Position numbers and translations under genes: made by a program. From Campylobacter concisus (lineage in GTDB: Bacteria; Campylobacterota; Campylobacteria; Campylobacterales; Campylobacteraceae), in contig NZ_JAAKZC010000007.1 in the NCBI RefSeq assembly GCF_015230015.1, positions 44,328-108,327 on the forward strand: 64,000 nucleotides of DNA, read 5' to 3'. This document shows, one piece after another, positions 27,946 to 36,512 of this stretch. The notes beneath the pieces are model-generated. The model did not search any database. It saw only the letters and a list, made by a program, of their open reading frames with translations, and had not been told where the DNA came from. The stretch's first letter is position 1; each line of letters opens with the position of its first letter.

Positions 27946-30123
27946 TTAATCCTTAAGCTTCAAATATCTAAGTCTAAGCGCATTTAGTACGACAGTGACC
28001 GAGCTTAAGCACATCGCCATAGAGCCATAAACTGGGCTTAAAAGCAGTCCAAATACCGGATATAGCACGCCAGCAGCCACTGGTATGCAAATGGCGTTAT
28101 ACATAAATGCCCAAAACAAATTCTCTTTTATGTTAGCAATAGTCGCATTTGCAAGCTTTACAAGCCCGCTCACGCCACGCAGATCGTTTTTTACAAGCAC
28201 GATATCACCAGCGCCTTTAGCGATGTCTGAGCCTGAGTTCATAGCGATGCCAACACTTGCTTCTTTAAGTGATGGCGAGTCGTTTATGCCGTCCCCTACA
28301 AAGATCACGCCACCTCGGCTCATGAGCTCTTTTACCTTGTTAAATTTATCCTCAGGCAGCATATTTGCATAATATTCACTCACATTTAGCTTGCTAGCGA
28401 TATTTGCCACTACTTTTTTATCATCACCTGAGAGGATCACGCTTTGTAAATTTAGCCTTGAAAGCTCGTTTATAACGTCATTTGCTTCATTTTTTAGCTC
28501 ATCACTTAGCGTTAAAAAGCCACTAAATTTTTGATTTAGCGCACAAAGTATGACGCCGCTTCCATCATTTGCAGCCTCTTTTATCGCTTCACTATCCGCT
28601 TCATTTAGCAAGATGTCGTTTGCTGCGAGTAGTTTTTCGTTGCCTATTATTATTTTATTGTTCTCATCTTCATAGACGATGCCTTGACCGACTACGTTTT
28701 GAAATTTACCATTTAGCTTTTGTAAATTTATGCAATTTTGTTTTGCATATCTTACGATCGCTTTTGAGATCGGATGCTCGCTTAAATTTTCAGCAGATGC
28801 CACTAGCTCTAGCTCTTTTTCGCTCAAATTTGAACTTTTGACGCTGATTAGCCCCTTACTTAGCGTGCCAGTTTTGTCAAATGCTACAAATTTAGCATCT
28901 TTTATAAGCTCCAAAACCTCTGGATTTTTCACCAAAATCCCAGCCTTCGCACCACGCGAGAGGGAGCTTACGATTGCTATTGGCGTGGCAAGTCCTAGTG
29001 CGCATGGGCATGAGATGATAAGCACGCAGATTGCGCTAGAGATCGCATAGGCGAAATTTCCACTAAAAATTATCCATATTAAAAATGTAAGAACTGAGAT
29101 CGCCACGACACTTGGCACAAAGATGTTTGCTATCTTGTCAGCCAGCCGTCCGATAGGCATCTTTTTGGAGCTAGCGTCGCTTAGTAGGTTTAAAATTTGA
29201 GATAGCAAGCTCTCAAAAGAGCTCTTCATCACTTTTACGCTTATGTAGCCATTTGTGTTTAGAGTGCCGGCAAATACGCTATCTCCTACCTCTTTATAAA
29301 CTGGCAAGCTCTCTCCTGTAAGCATAGAAGCATCTATCTCAGCGCCACCTTGAACTATCACGCCATCACTTGGGATGTTGTAGCCATTTTTTACGATGAC
29401 GATGTCGCCTACTTTTAGCTCATTTACATTTACCTCTTTGCTCTGTCCATCTGGCATGACCAAAAGGGCGGTCTTTGGTGAAATTTTAAGTAGGGTCTTT
29501 AGGTAGTCGCCTGCCTTTGCCTTTGAGCGCTCTTCAAGATACTTGCCAAGCAAAACAAAGGATATTATCATCGCTGCGCCCGAGATATAGACGTTTTTTA
29601 GATCATCTGGGATAAAATCTGAAAAGATCACAACAAAGAGCGAGTATAAAAATGCACTGCCGCTTCCAAGAGCTACAAGCACGTTCATATCGTAGTTTTT
29701 GTTTTTAACAGCCTCTATGGCGTGAGTAAAGAAGTCTTTGCCACTAAAAGCTAGCACCAAAAACGCTAAAACTAGCATGAGTAAATTTACTAGCAAGTTA
29801 TGAGGCGCGAACATCTCAAGCGCCATGATGACCATGCTTGCTAGAAATGCAAATATAAATTTATTTCTTATCAAGGTTATATGCTCGTCTCTTTTGGCTT
29901 CAAATTCATCGATATTTGTCGCCACAAAGTAGCCAAGCTTCTTTATCTTTTGCTCTAAAGCTTCACGCACGCTGGCGTCTTTTAGGATAAACTCACCGCT
30001 TGCGTTTGCAAAATTTACATTTGCTTCAAGCACCCCATCTATCTTTTTAGAAACTTTCTCGATAGCGTTTGAGCAGTTTACGCAGCTCATTCCCGCTATA
30101 TTTAGCTTGACTTTTAAAGGCAT
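27946..30123 (-). CDS. copA: Copper-exporting P1B-type ATPase
   Basis: 725 aa. One N-terminal heavy-metal domain binds Cu(I) through C14 and C17 (GMSCVNC). Eight membrane segments follow, with the ion-site CPC at 372-374, the actuator TGES at 269-272, the phosphorylation site DKTGT with D416, and the GDGINDSP hinge. It pumps Cu(I) out of the cytoplasm. copZ lies 1 base upstream, and the TorD-like gene 2 bases downstream. The CPC with downstream asparagine/methionine-type segments fits Cu/Ag export. Confidence 0.95.
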   Translation of the reverse strand: MPLKVKLNIAGMSCVNCSNAIEKVSKKIDGVLEANVNFANASGEFILKDASVREALEQKIKKLGYFVATNIDEFEAKRDEHITLIRNKFIFAFLASMVIMALEMFAPHNLLVNLLMLVLAFLVLAFSGKDFFTHAIEAVKNKNYDMNVLVALGSGSAFLYSLFVVIFSDFIPDDLKNVYISGAAMIISFVLLGKYLEERSKAKAGDYLKTLLKISPKTALLVMPDGQSKEVNVNELKVGDIVIVKNGYNIPSDGVIVQGGAEIDASMLTGESLPVYKEVGDSVFAGTLNTNGYISVKVMKSSFESLLSQILNLLSDASSKKMPIGRLADKIANIFVPSVVAISVLTFLIWIIFSGNFAYAISSAICVLIISCPCALGLATPIAIVSSLSRGAKAGILVKNPEVLELIKDAKFVAFDKTGTLSKGLISVKSSNLSEKELELVASAENLSEHPISKAIVRYAKQNCINLQKLNGKFQNVVGQGIVYEDENNKIIIGNEKLLAANDILLNEADSEAIKEAANDGSGVILCALNQKFSGFLTLSDELKNEANDVINELSRLNLQSVILSGDDKKVVANIASKLNVSEYYANMLPEDKFNKVKELMSRGGVIFVGDGINDSPSLKEASVGIAMNSGSDIAKGAGDIVLVKNDLRGVSGLVKLANATIANIKENLFWAFMYNAICIPVAAGVLYPVFGLLLSPVYGSMAMCLSSVTVVLNALRLRYLKLKD

Positions 30124-30124
30124 A

Positions 30125-30328
30125 TCAAAGCTCCTTTATAACGTCAAATCCCAGATCAGCCATTTCTGATTTAAATTTCTCTACATCACTATCTTTTATA
30201 TCAAGGCTTACTTGTCTTGGCTCTTTGCTAAGATCGACTTTTATCTCGCCAAAGTCGTCCTCAAGTGCGTTTTTTATAGTGTTTGCGCAGTTTTGGCAGT
30301 GAATGTTATTTACCTCAAATGTTTTCAT
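30125..30328 (-). CDS. copZ: Copper chaperone (heavy-metal-associated domain)
   Basis: 67 aa, a single HMA domain. C11 and C14 (IHCQNC) are the Cu(I) ligands; the loop starts with Ile-His instead of the common Gly-Met. It should carry Cu(I) to the neighbouring CopA. Its start overlaps the acetyltransferase gene by 4 bases (ATGA) and its stop is 1 base before copA, so all are on one message. Confidence 0.92.
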   Translation of the reverse strand: MKTFEVNNIHCQNCANTIKNALEDDFGEIKVDLSKEPRQVSLDIKDSDVEKFKSEMADLGFDVIKEL

Positions 30329-30879
30329 ATTATCTCCTTTATCATGTGGTCGTATTCGTGTAAATTTATGATCTTTTTGGTGTTAAATTTAAAGCCAAGG
30401 CTCTCGTAAAATTTACGAACTTTTGGCTTATTTATATCAACTATCAGAGAGACCTTTTTATGTCCTAGCTCTTTTGCTTTGATAAATGAGTGCATTATAA
30501 GCTCTCTTGCAAGCCCTTGACCTCTAAATTTCTCTTCAACTGCTATGCTATCTATATAAAACTCATCGTCAAAGCACTCTTTTTCTATCTGGGCGTCTTT
30601 GCCAAGAGCTTTTAGGTGCTGCGAAATTTCTCTATCAAGCAGCCACGCGTCGCCACCAAAATATGCACACATCGCAGCGATGATCACGTCGTCACGCTTA
30701 TAGACATAGACATTTTTATAGCTAAGTCTATTTGTCTCGCTTTTAAAAAATTTCTCCAAAATTTCATCGCTTTTTATAGGATCGTCGTAGCCACTTAGCT
30801 TGTAGGCGATATCCTCCATCGCTAAATTTAGTAGTTTTATGCAGATTTTTGCATCTTGTTTTTGAGCGTTTTTTATCAT
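30325..30879 (-). CDS. GNAT-family N-acetyltransferase
   Basis: 184 aa. The C-terminal half is a GNAT fold: IDSIAVEEKFRGQGLARELI (about 108-127) gives the acetyl-CoA pyrophosphate loop RGQGLA, followed by VSLIVDINKPKVRKFYESLGF. The acceptor substrate is unknown. It is the first gene of the acetyltransferase-copZ-copA-TorD-like operon, overlapping copZ by 4 bases. The ATG sits only 7 bases after a TATAAT box, which predicts little or no leader. Confidence 0.88.
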   Translation of the reverse strand: MIKNAQKQDAKICIKLLNLAMEDIAYKLSGYDDPIKSDEILEKFFKSETNRLSYKNVYVYKRDDVIIAAMCAYFGGDAWLLDREISQHLKALGKDAQIEKECFDDEFYIDSIAVEEKFRGQGLARELIMHSFIKAKELGHKKVSLIVDINKPKVRKFYESLGFKFNTKKIINLHEYDHMIKEII

Positions 30880-30886
30880 GGGTATG

Positions 30887-30892
30887 ATTATA
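30887..30892 (-). promoter_or_regulatory. -10 box of the acetyltransferase/copper operon, possibly leaderless
   Basis: TATAAT on the minus strand, followed by CATACCC and then the ATG. With the usual 6-8 base spacing to +1, transcription would begin at or next to the start codon, and no ribosome binding site is visible. Confidence 0.5.
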
Positions 30893-30996
30893 TGCCTTTA
30901 GCTTAAATTTTTACCAAATATTTTTTCAAATTTACAAATTAAGCGCTTTAGCAGGCAAACTAAAAATGTTTTAAAAAAGTATAAAATTTTTTTAGT

Positions 30997-31002
30997 TATA
31001 AT
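30997..31002 (+). promoter_or_regulatory. -10 box of the yebC-family gene
   Basis: TATAAT in TTTTTTAGTTATAATCC, 27 bases before the ATG at 31030; an AAGGA site lies at about 31020. Confidence 0.6.
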
Positions 31003-31029
31003 CCGTAAAAAATTTATTTAAGGATATTT

Positions 31030-31737
31030 ATGGGACGAGCATTTGAGTACCGAAGAGCGGCAAAAGAAGCTAGATGGGATAAGATGAGCAAGGTATTTCC
31101 AAAACTTGCAAAGGCTATAACTGTAGCGGCAAAAGATGGCGGATGTGATCCAGATATGAACCCAAAACTTCGTGCAGCCATCGCAGCAGCAAAAGCTGAA
31201 AATATGCCAAAAGATAACATCGATGCGGCTATAAAAAGAGCAAATGGCAAAGATAGCGCTGATATCAAGACTATCTTTTATGACGGCAAAGCAGCTCACG
31301 GCGTGCAAATCATCGTTGAGTGCGCGACTGATAACCCAACAAGAACAGTTGCAAATGTAAAAGCGATATTTAGCAAAAATGGCGGAGAAATTTTGCCAAG
31401 TGGCAGCCTTAGCTTTATGTTTACAAGAAAGAGCGTTTTTGAGCTTGAAAAACCAAGTGCTGACATCGAAGAGATCGAGCTTGAGCTCATTGATTACGGA
31501 CTAAGCGATATCGAAGAAGACGAAAATGCGCTATTTGTTTATGGCGATTACGCAAATTTTGGCACACTTCATGAAGGCATAGAGAAGCTAAATTTAGTAG
31601 TTAAAAAAGCTTCACTTCAGTACTTACCAAATCAAACCGTGAGCCTAGATGAAGAGCAAATGCTTGAGGTTGAGAGGCTTCTTGACAAACTAGAAGACGA
31701 CGATGACGTCCAAGCAGTTTATACAAATATCGAGTAA
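31030..31737 (+). CDS. YebC/PmpR/TACO1-family protein
   Basis: 235 aa, three-domain family. The start [21 protein letters not shown] is close to the family consensus (MAGHSKWxxIKxxK); [16 protein letters not shown] and the DDDVQ-x-VYTN-type C-terminus ([12 protein letters not shown]) are typical. Members are called DNA-binding transcriptional regulators, but recent work points to a role at the ribosome that resolves stalling. Both remain possible. The cyclophilin gene follows after 11 bases. Confidence 0.94.
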   Translation: MGRAFEYRRAAKEARWDKMSKVFPKLAKAITVAAKDGGCDPDMNPKLRAAIAAAKAENMPKDNIDAAIKRANGKDSADIKTIFYDGKAAHGVQIIVECATDNPTRTVANVKAIFSKNGGEILPSGSLSFMFTRKSVFELEKPSADIEEIELELIDYGLSDIEEDENALFVYGDYANFGTLHEGIEKLNLVVKKASLQYLPNQTVSLDEEQMLEVERLLDKLEDDDDVQAVYTNIE

Positions 31738-31748
31738 AAAGGAGCAAC

Positions 31749-32243
31749 ATGCGTTTTGATGAGTTAAAAGTTTATGATATAAATTTAGACGAGCTAAAAA
31801 AAGATAAATTTGCAGTTTTAAAGACAGAAAAAGGCGATATCAAACTTGAGCTTTTTGCCGATGATGCACCGCAAGCTGTTGCAAATTTTGTCCATTTGAT
31901 AAAAACAGACTTTTATAATGGCCTAAATTTTCACAGAGTTATACCAAATTTCGTCATCCAAGGCGGCTGCCCAAATGGCACAGGCACAGGTGGTCCTGGC
32001 TGGAGGATAAAATGCGAATGCGACAACCAAAAGGTAAAACACGAGCGTGGTAGCCTTAGCATGGCTCACGCAGGCCGTGACACTGGCGGATCACAGTTTT
32101 TCATCTGCCACAGCAAGCAACCTCATCTTGACGGCGTGCATACAGTCTTTGGAAAGTGCGCTGATGACGAGAGCTTAAAGGTACTTGATGCTATCAGACA
32201 AGGCGACAAGATCCTCTCAGCAGAGATCAAGCAGAGCCTATAA
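31749..32243 (+). CDS. Cyclophilin-type peptidyl-prolyl cis-trans isomerase
   Basis: 164 aa, no signal peptide, hence cytoplasmic. [13 protein letters not shown] (about 58-70) holds the catalytic Arg and Phe, and GGSQFFIC (about 114-121) completes the active site. It speeds isomerisation of Xaa-Pro bonds in folding proteins. It lies 11 bases after the yebC-family gene and 11 before dctA, so the three may be cotranscribed. An AAGGAG site precedes the ATG. Confidence 0.95.
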   Translation: MRFDELKVYDINLDELKKDKFAVLKTEKGDIKLELFADDAPQAVANFVHLIKTDFYNGLNFHRVIPNFVIQGGCPNGTGTGGPGWRIKCECDNQKVKHERGSLSMAHAGRDTGGSQFFICHSKQPHLDGVHTVFGKCADDESLKVLDAIRQGDKILSAEIKQSL

Positions 32244-32254
32244 AAGGGGAATTT

Positions 32255-33610
32255 ATGGATAGTGCAAAAACGCAAAAAAGTCTCTTTGTGAGGCTATTTA
32301 CCAATCTCGCCATTTGGGTTGTGATAGGTATAGTTGGCGGTGTTATCGTCGGTATGGTCGCACCTGAGCTTGGCATAGCGAGCAAGCCAGGCATTGATTA
32401 TTTTATAAAAGCCCTTAAAATTTTAATCGGCCCTATCATCTTTTTAACGATCGTTTCAGGCATCGTCGGACTTGAGAGCCTAAAAGATCTTGGCACCATC
32501 GGGCTTAAGGCATTTATCTACTTTGAGATAGTTAGCACGCTTGCTCTTGCTGTTGGTATCATCTTTGGCGAGACGCTTCGCCCAGGACATGGCATGAACC
32601 TTGACTACACTCAGCTTGACGCCTCAAGTGTGGCTAAATTTACATCTCAAGCTGGAAATATGGATGCAAATAGCGGCTTTTTAGCACATACGCTTCATCT
32701 TTTAAGAGGCGCCGTGCCAGTGGATGACATCTTCCCTTACGTGCATATACTTGATCCATTTATAAAATCAAACACACTTCAAGTGCTTTTCATGGCGATA
32801 GTAGTTGCCATCGTGCTTTCGCTACTTGCTCATGATAAAAAGCAAGCTTGTCTAAAACCGCTTGAATTTATCCAGCACTACGTCTTAAAGCTTCTTACTT
32901 GGCTTATGTTATTTAGCCCAGTGGCGGCATTTTCAGCGATGGCTTACTTGATCGGTAAATTTGGCATCGGAACGCTTCTTGGTATGATGGAGCTTCTTGT
33001 CGTTATGGCGCTTGCAAGCTGCTTTTTCATCTTTGTCGTGCTTGGCGTCATTTGCTACTTTGCAAAGGTCAATGTCTTTAAATTTATGCGCTTTATCTCA
33101 AAAGAGGTCTTGGTCGTTTTTGCGACAAGCTCGAGCGAAACAGCTCTTGCGCCACTTATGCAAAAGCTAGAAGCAGCTGGTATAAATAGAGGCGCAGTTG
33201 GCCTTATCATCCCAACTGGTTACTCATTTAACCTTGACTGCACCAACATCTACCTAAGCCTAAGCGTTATCTTCTTAGCGCAAGCATTTAATATCCCACT
33301 AACTTTTGAACATCTAATAAGCATACTAATCGTGCTAATGATCACAAGTAAAGGCGCGGTTGGCGTGACAGGCTCAGGCTTTGTCGTCCTTGCAGGAACT
33401 CTAAGTGCGCTTCCAAGCACTGGCATACCAGTAGTCACCGTGGCTGTGCTACTTGGCGTTGATAAATTTATGTCAGAGATGCGTGCTGTTGGTAACCTTT
33501 GCGGCAATGCCGTTGGCTGCATGGTCGTATCTATCTGGGACAAAAAGGTCGATATGGAGAAATTTAGATACGCACTAGATCATCCAGACGAATTTCACTT
33601 CCACTCATAA
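32255..33610 (+). CDS. dctA: Dicarboxylate/amino acid:cation symporter (DctA/GltP family)
   Basis: 451 aa inner-membrane protein with eight membrane helices and two re-entrant hairpins. The serine-rich HP1 motif FATSSSETALAPLM (about 287-300) and the later KGAVGVTGSGFVVLAGTL segment mark the DAACS family. The substrate could be C4-dicarboxylates (DctA) or glutamate/aspartate (GltP). The nearby Asp/Glu racemase, pckA and pycB fit either; the gene symbol is therefore tentative. It ends at a strong terminator. Confidence 0.8.
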   Translation: MDSAKTQKSLFVRLFTNLAIWVVIGIVGGVIVGMVAPELGIASKPGIDYFIKALKILIGPIIFLTIVSGIVGLESLKDLGTIGLKAFIYFEIVSTLALAVGIIFGETLRPGHGMNLDYTQLDASSVAKFTSQAGNMDANSGFLAHTLHLLRGAVPVDDIFPYVHILDPFIKSNTLQVLFMAIVVAIVLSLLAHDKKQACLKPLEFIQHYVLKLLTWLMLFSPVAAFSAMAYLIGKFGIGTLLGMMELLVVMALASCFFIFVVLGVICYFAKVNVFKFMRFISKEVLVVFATSSSETALAPLMQKLEAAGINRGAVGLIIPTGYSFNLDCTNIYLSLSVIFLAQAFNIPLTFEHLISILIVLMITSKGAVGVTGSGFVVLAGTLSALPSTGIPVVTVAVLLGVDKFMSEMRAVGNLCGNAVGCMVVSIWDKKVDMEKFRYALDHPDEFHFHS

Positions 33611-33621
33611 TAGAGTTTTTT

Positions 33622-33643
33622 AAGGGGCAAATTGCCCCTTTTT
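33622..33643 (+). terminator. Rho-independent terminator after dctA
   Basis: AAGGGGC, loop AAATT, GCCCCTT, then a T tract, 12 bases after the dctA stop. Confidence 0.85.
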
Positions 33644-33742
33644 ATCTTAAAATTTACTTCAAAACTTAAAGTGTTTATACCCTATTTCTACAATACCTAG
33701 TGAAAATTTATAAATTTTATTTTTAAATATAGAAACTAATAT

Positions 33743-33748
33743 TATAAT
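33743..33748 (+). promoter_or_regulatory. -10 box of the racemase gene
   Basis: TATAAT, 28 bases before the ATG; a strong GGAGGAG ribosome binding site lies at 33767-33773. Confidence 0.6.
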
Positions 33749-33775
33749 TATTGAAAATTTTAATTTGGAGGAGTT

Positions 33776-34468
33776 ATGAAGACATTAGGTATCATAGGCG
33801 GCATGGGACCACTTGCCACGGCTGATCTATACAAAAAGATCATCGATATAACCCCAGCAACTTGCGATCAAGAGCATCTACACATCGTTATCGACTCATA
33901 CGCACAGATAGAAGATAGGACAAAATTTATCATGGGCGAGGGAGAAAGTCCGCTTCCAAAGCTAATTCAAAGCGCTAAACTTTTAAAAAATGCAGGATGC
34001 GATGCGATGCTAATGGCTTGCAACACGGCTCACTACTTTGCCCCAAGCATCGAAAAAGAGGCTGGAGTGAAAATTTTGCACATTGCAAAAGTTACCATAG
34101 ATGCCTTGCAAAAGAAATATCCGCACGCCAAAAATATCGCTGTCATCGCAACAAGTGGCACAAAAAAAGCAGGCGTTTATGATCAAATTTTAAAAGAGCG
34201 CGGGCTAAAAAGCGTGGATTTTAGCAAAGAGACGCAAGATGTCATCATGGAGTGCATCTACAAGGGTGTCAAAGCTGGCAAACTAGAAGAGTATGTGCCG
34301 GTATTTTATGAAGTGCTTTCGAACATTGAAGCTGATGTTTATATCGCAGGCTGCACCGAGATACCAATGTTTTTACCATTTATCAGTAGTGAGTATAAAT
34401 TTATAGATGCGACATTTGAACTAGCAAAAGCTGGCGTAGAATTTGGACTAGAAAAGAGAGTATTTTGA
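33776..34468 (+). CDS. Aspartate/glutamate racemase family protein
   Basis: 230 aa. It has the two catalytic cysteines of the PLP-independent family: C82 in MACNTAH and C193 in AGCTEIP. GIIGGMGPLATADLYKKI at the N-terminus is typical of aspartate racemases. It probably makes D-aspartate, or racemises a related amino acid; D-Glu for the wall would come from MurI, which is more distant in sequence. It is monocistronic, with its own promoter and a following hairpin. Confidence 0.88.
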   Translation: MKTLGIIGGMGPLATADLYKKIIDITPATCDQEHLHIVIDSYAQIEDRTKFIMGEGESPLPKLIQSAKLLKNAGCDAMLMACNTAHYFAPSIEKEAGVKILHIAKVTIDALQKKYPHAKNIAVIATSGTKKAGVYDQILKERGLKSVDFSKETQDVIMECIYKGVKAGKLEEYVPVFYEVLSNIEADVYIAGCTEIPMFLPFISSEYKFIDATFELAKAGVEFGLEKRVF

Positions 34469-34470
34469 TT

Positions 34471-34500
34471 AAATTTAGCTAGGAGTTCCTAGCTAAATTT
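34471..34500 (+). terminator. Hairpin after the racemase gene
   Basis: AAATTTAGCTAGGA, a two-base centre, and TCCTAGCTAAATTT form a perfect 14-bp inverted repeat starting 2 bases after the stop codon. A short T stretch follows on either strand, so it probably terminates racemase transcription. Confidence 0.65.
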
Positions 34501-34562
34501 TCGTTTTAACTGCAAAAATCCTACAACTTATACTAAGTTTTTATAGTAGAAATTTTGAGATC

Positions 34563-34592
34563 AAATTTAGCTGGAGTATTTTGGCTAAATTT
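34563..34592 (+). repeat. Imperfect second copy of the racemase-terminator hairpin
   Basis: AAATTTAGC (34563-34571) pairs with GCTAAATTT (34584-34592) around a loop of about 12 bases. Loop and flanks resemble the first hairpin (AGCTGGAGT against AGCTAGGAGT), suggesting a local duplication. Confidence 0.5.
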
Positions 34593-34611
34593 TAAATTTT
34601 TAACTCCAAAG

Positions 34612-34644
34612 ATCGCTTATATTAAATTTCTAATATCAGGCGAT
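34612..34644 (+). terminator. Third hairpin with T tract
   Basis: ATCGC (34612-34616) pairs with GCGAT (34640-34644), with an inner ATATTA/TAATAT stem, followed by TAAATTTTT. Terminator-like, but no gene ends directly before it. Confidence 0.4.
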
Positions 34645-34794
34645 TAAATTTTTGGGCATTTACAAAAAGCAAATTTTATAGTGAAATTTAGAAAGTATCT
34701 TTAAATTCTGATTGAGGTATTTTATAAAAATTTTCAAATTTCATATTAGAAATTTAAAAGTGAGCTACGTTTTATTATTTGATAGTTTAAATTT

Positions 34795-34825
34795 AAAAAA
34801 GCCTTGCAGGATCTTCCCGCAAGGC
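34795..34825 (-). terminator. Rho-independent terminator of pckA
   Basis: GCCTTGC and GCAAGGC (34801-34807 and 34819-34825) form the stem. On the minus strand it is followed by TTTTTT (34795-34800). It starts 8 bases after the pckA stop. Confidence 0.85.
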
Positions 34826-34832
34826 CATAAAT

Positions 34833-36410
34833 TTAAGCTTTTGGACCAGCTTTAGCGTATTCAACGCCCTCTTTTACATCTTCATAGCGTTTGAAATTTT
34901 CAACAAACATTTTAGCAAGCTTGTCGCGTGAAATATTGTACTCAGCTGGGTGCGTCCATGTATTTATTGGATTTAGCAGTTTTGTCTCGACACCACCTAG
35001 CTCTTTTGGGATAGCGAAGTTAAATTTATCAAAATTTTCAAATTCGCATTTTGTGATGCTACCATCTAAGATTGCATTTATGCAAGCACGTGTTGCTTTT
35101 ATGCTCATACGCTTACCAACGCCGTAAGCACCGCCGCTCCAGCCTGTATTTACAAGATAGACATTAACGCCGTGCTTATCGATCTTCTCGCCAAGTAGCT
35201 TTGCATAGACGGTTGGGTGAAGTGGCATAAATGGCTCGCCAAAGCAAGCGCTAAAAGTAGCTACAGGCTCAGTTATACCACGCTCTGTGCCAGCAACTTT
35301 TGCTGTATAGCCGCTCAAAAAATAATACATCGCCTGCTCTTTTGTGAGCTTCGCAACTGGAGGAAGCACGCCAAAAGCGTCAGCGCTTAAAAAGATGATG
35401 TTTTTTGGATGGCCAGCGCTTGAGCTTGGCTCGTAGTTGTCGATGTGATAGATCGGATAGCTCACGCGTGTGTTTTCAGTCTTTGAGCCATCTTTGTAAT
35501 CAACCACTCCGTTTTCATCAGCCACTACGTTTTCAAGTAGCGCGTCACGCCTGATCGCTGCGTAAATTTCTGGCTCGCTATTTGGATCAAGGTTGATACA
35601 TTTTGCGTAGCAGCCGCCCTCAAAGTTAAACACACCATCATCGTCCCAGCCGTGCTCGTCATCGCCTATTAGTTTGCGTTTTGGATCGGTTGAAAGTGTC
35701 GTTTTACCAGTGCCAGATAGGCCAAAAAATAGCGCTGTATCGCCCTTTTCGCCTACGTTTGCAGAGCAGTGCATGCTTAGCTTGCCCTCAAGTGGCAACC
35801 AGTAGTTCATCATAGAAAAAATGCCCTTTTTCATCTCACCGCCATACCATGTGCCACCGATTACCGCGACATTTTCTTCGACATTAAAGATAACAAAAAC
35901 TTCTGAATGTAGTCCGTCAGCCTTGTAATCCTCATTTTTTGTCTTGCAAGCGTTATATACTACAAAATCAGGCTCAAATTTAGCCAGCTCCGCTTCACTT
36001 GGACGGATGAACATATTTTTTACAAAGTGCGCTTGCCACGCTACTTCGGTGACAAAGCGGACTGATTTTTTGCTCTTTTTACTAGCTCCACAAAATGCAT
36101 CTTGGATGAAAATTTCCTTACCACTAAGCTGCTCTTTTGCTTTTTTAAGAAGCTTGTCAAATAGCTCTTTTGTGATAGGCTGATTTATCTTGCCCCAAGC
36201 GATGTATTTTTGGCTTGGGTCTTGCTTGACAAAGTACTTGTCTTTTGGGCTTCTACCTGTAAAAATTCCAGTATCGACCATAAATGTGCCATTACTTGAG
36301 ACTCTGCCCTCGTTATTTGCCTTTTCAAGCTCAAAAAGCTCGTCGTAGCTTAGATTGTGATTTATCTTTTTGATCTCTTTTAGACCTAGCTCGTCTAGCT
36401 TATTTATCAT
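34833..36410 (-). CDS. pckA: Phosphoenolpyruvate carboxykinase (ATP)
   Basis: 525 aa, ATP-dependent type. It converts oxaloacetate and ATP to PEP and CO2, the entry to gluconeogenesis in organisms that do not use glucose. Seen: the kinase loop [11 protein letters not shown] (about 232-242), DDEHGWDD with the metal-binding aspartates, and [11 protein letters not shown]. An AAGGAA site precedes the ATG. It lies next to pycB and uptake genes for dicarboxylates. Confidence 0.97.
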   Translation of the reverse strand: MINKLDELGLKEIKKINHNLSYDELFELEKANNEGRVSSNGTFMVDTGIFTGRSPKDKYFVKQDPSQKYIAWGKINQPITKELFDKLLKKAKEQLSGKEIFIQDAFCGASKKSKKSVRFVTEVAWQAHFVKNMFIRPSEAELAKFEPDFVVYNACKTKNEDYKADGLHSEVFVIFNVEENVAVIGGTWYGGEMKKGIFSMMNYWLPLEGKLSMHCSANVGEKGDTALFFGLSGTGKTTLSTDPKRKLIGDDEHGWDDDGVFNFEGGCYAKCINLDPNSEPEIYAAIRRDALLENVVADENGVVDYKDGSKTENTRVSYPIYHIDNYEPSSSAGHPKNIIFLSADAFGVLPPVAKLTKEQAMYYFLSGYTAKVAGTERGITEPVATFSACFGEPFMPLHPTVYAKLLGEKIDKHGVNVYLVNTGWSGGAYGVGKRMSIKATRACINAILDGSITKCEFENFDKFNFAIPKELGGVETKLLNPINTWTHPAEYNISRDKLAKMFVENFKRYEDVKEGVEYAKAGPKA

Positions 36411-36512
36411 GTTGTTTCCTTTTAAATTTTCGTTTCTTTATAAATTTGACCTAAAAGTCATCAAAATGTTAATCAAATTTCGCTTAACACTATCTTTTTA
36501 AAAGTGGCAAAT

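Larger units (their letters stand above)
34469..34832. other. 364-base intergenic region with several hairpins, no gene seen
   Basis: No open frame with a start and coding character is visible on either strand. The region is very A/T rich. It contains three successive hairpins (34471-34500, 34563-34592 and 34612-34644) and the pckA terminator at its right end. The first two are imperfect copies of each other, including flanks (TTTTGATtAAATTTAGCT-like starts and TTTTTAACT-like ends). Confidence 0.7.

Noticed and set aside
31014..31308. Minus-strand open frames opposite the start of the yebC-family gene
   Set aside because: They are antisense to a well-supported gene that has its own -10 box and ribosome binding site.
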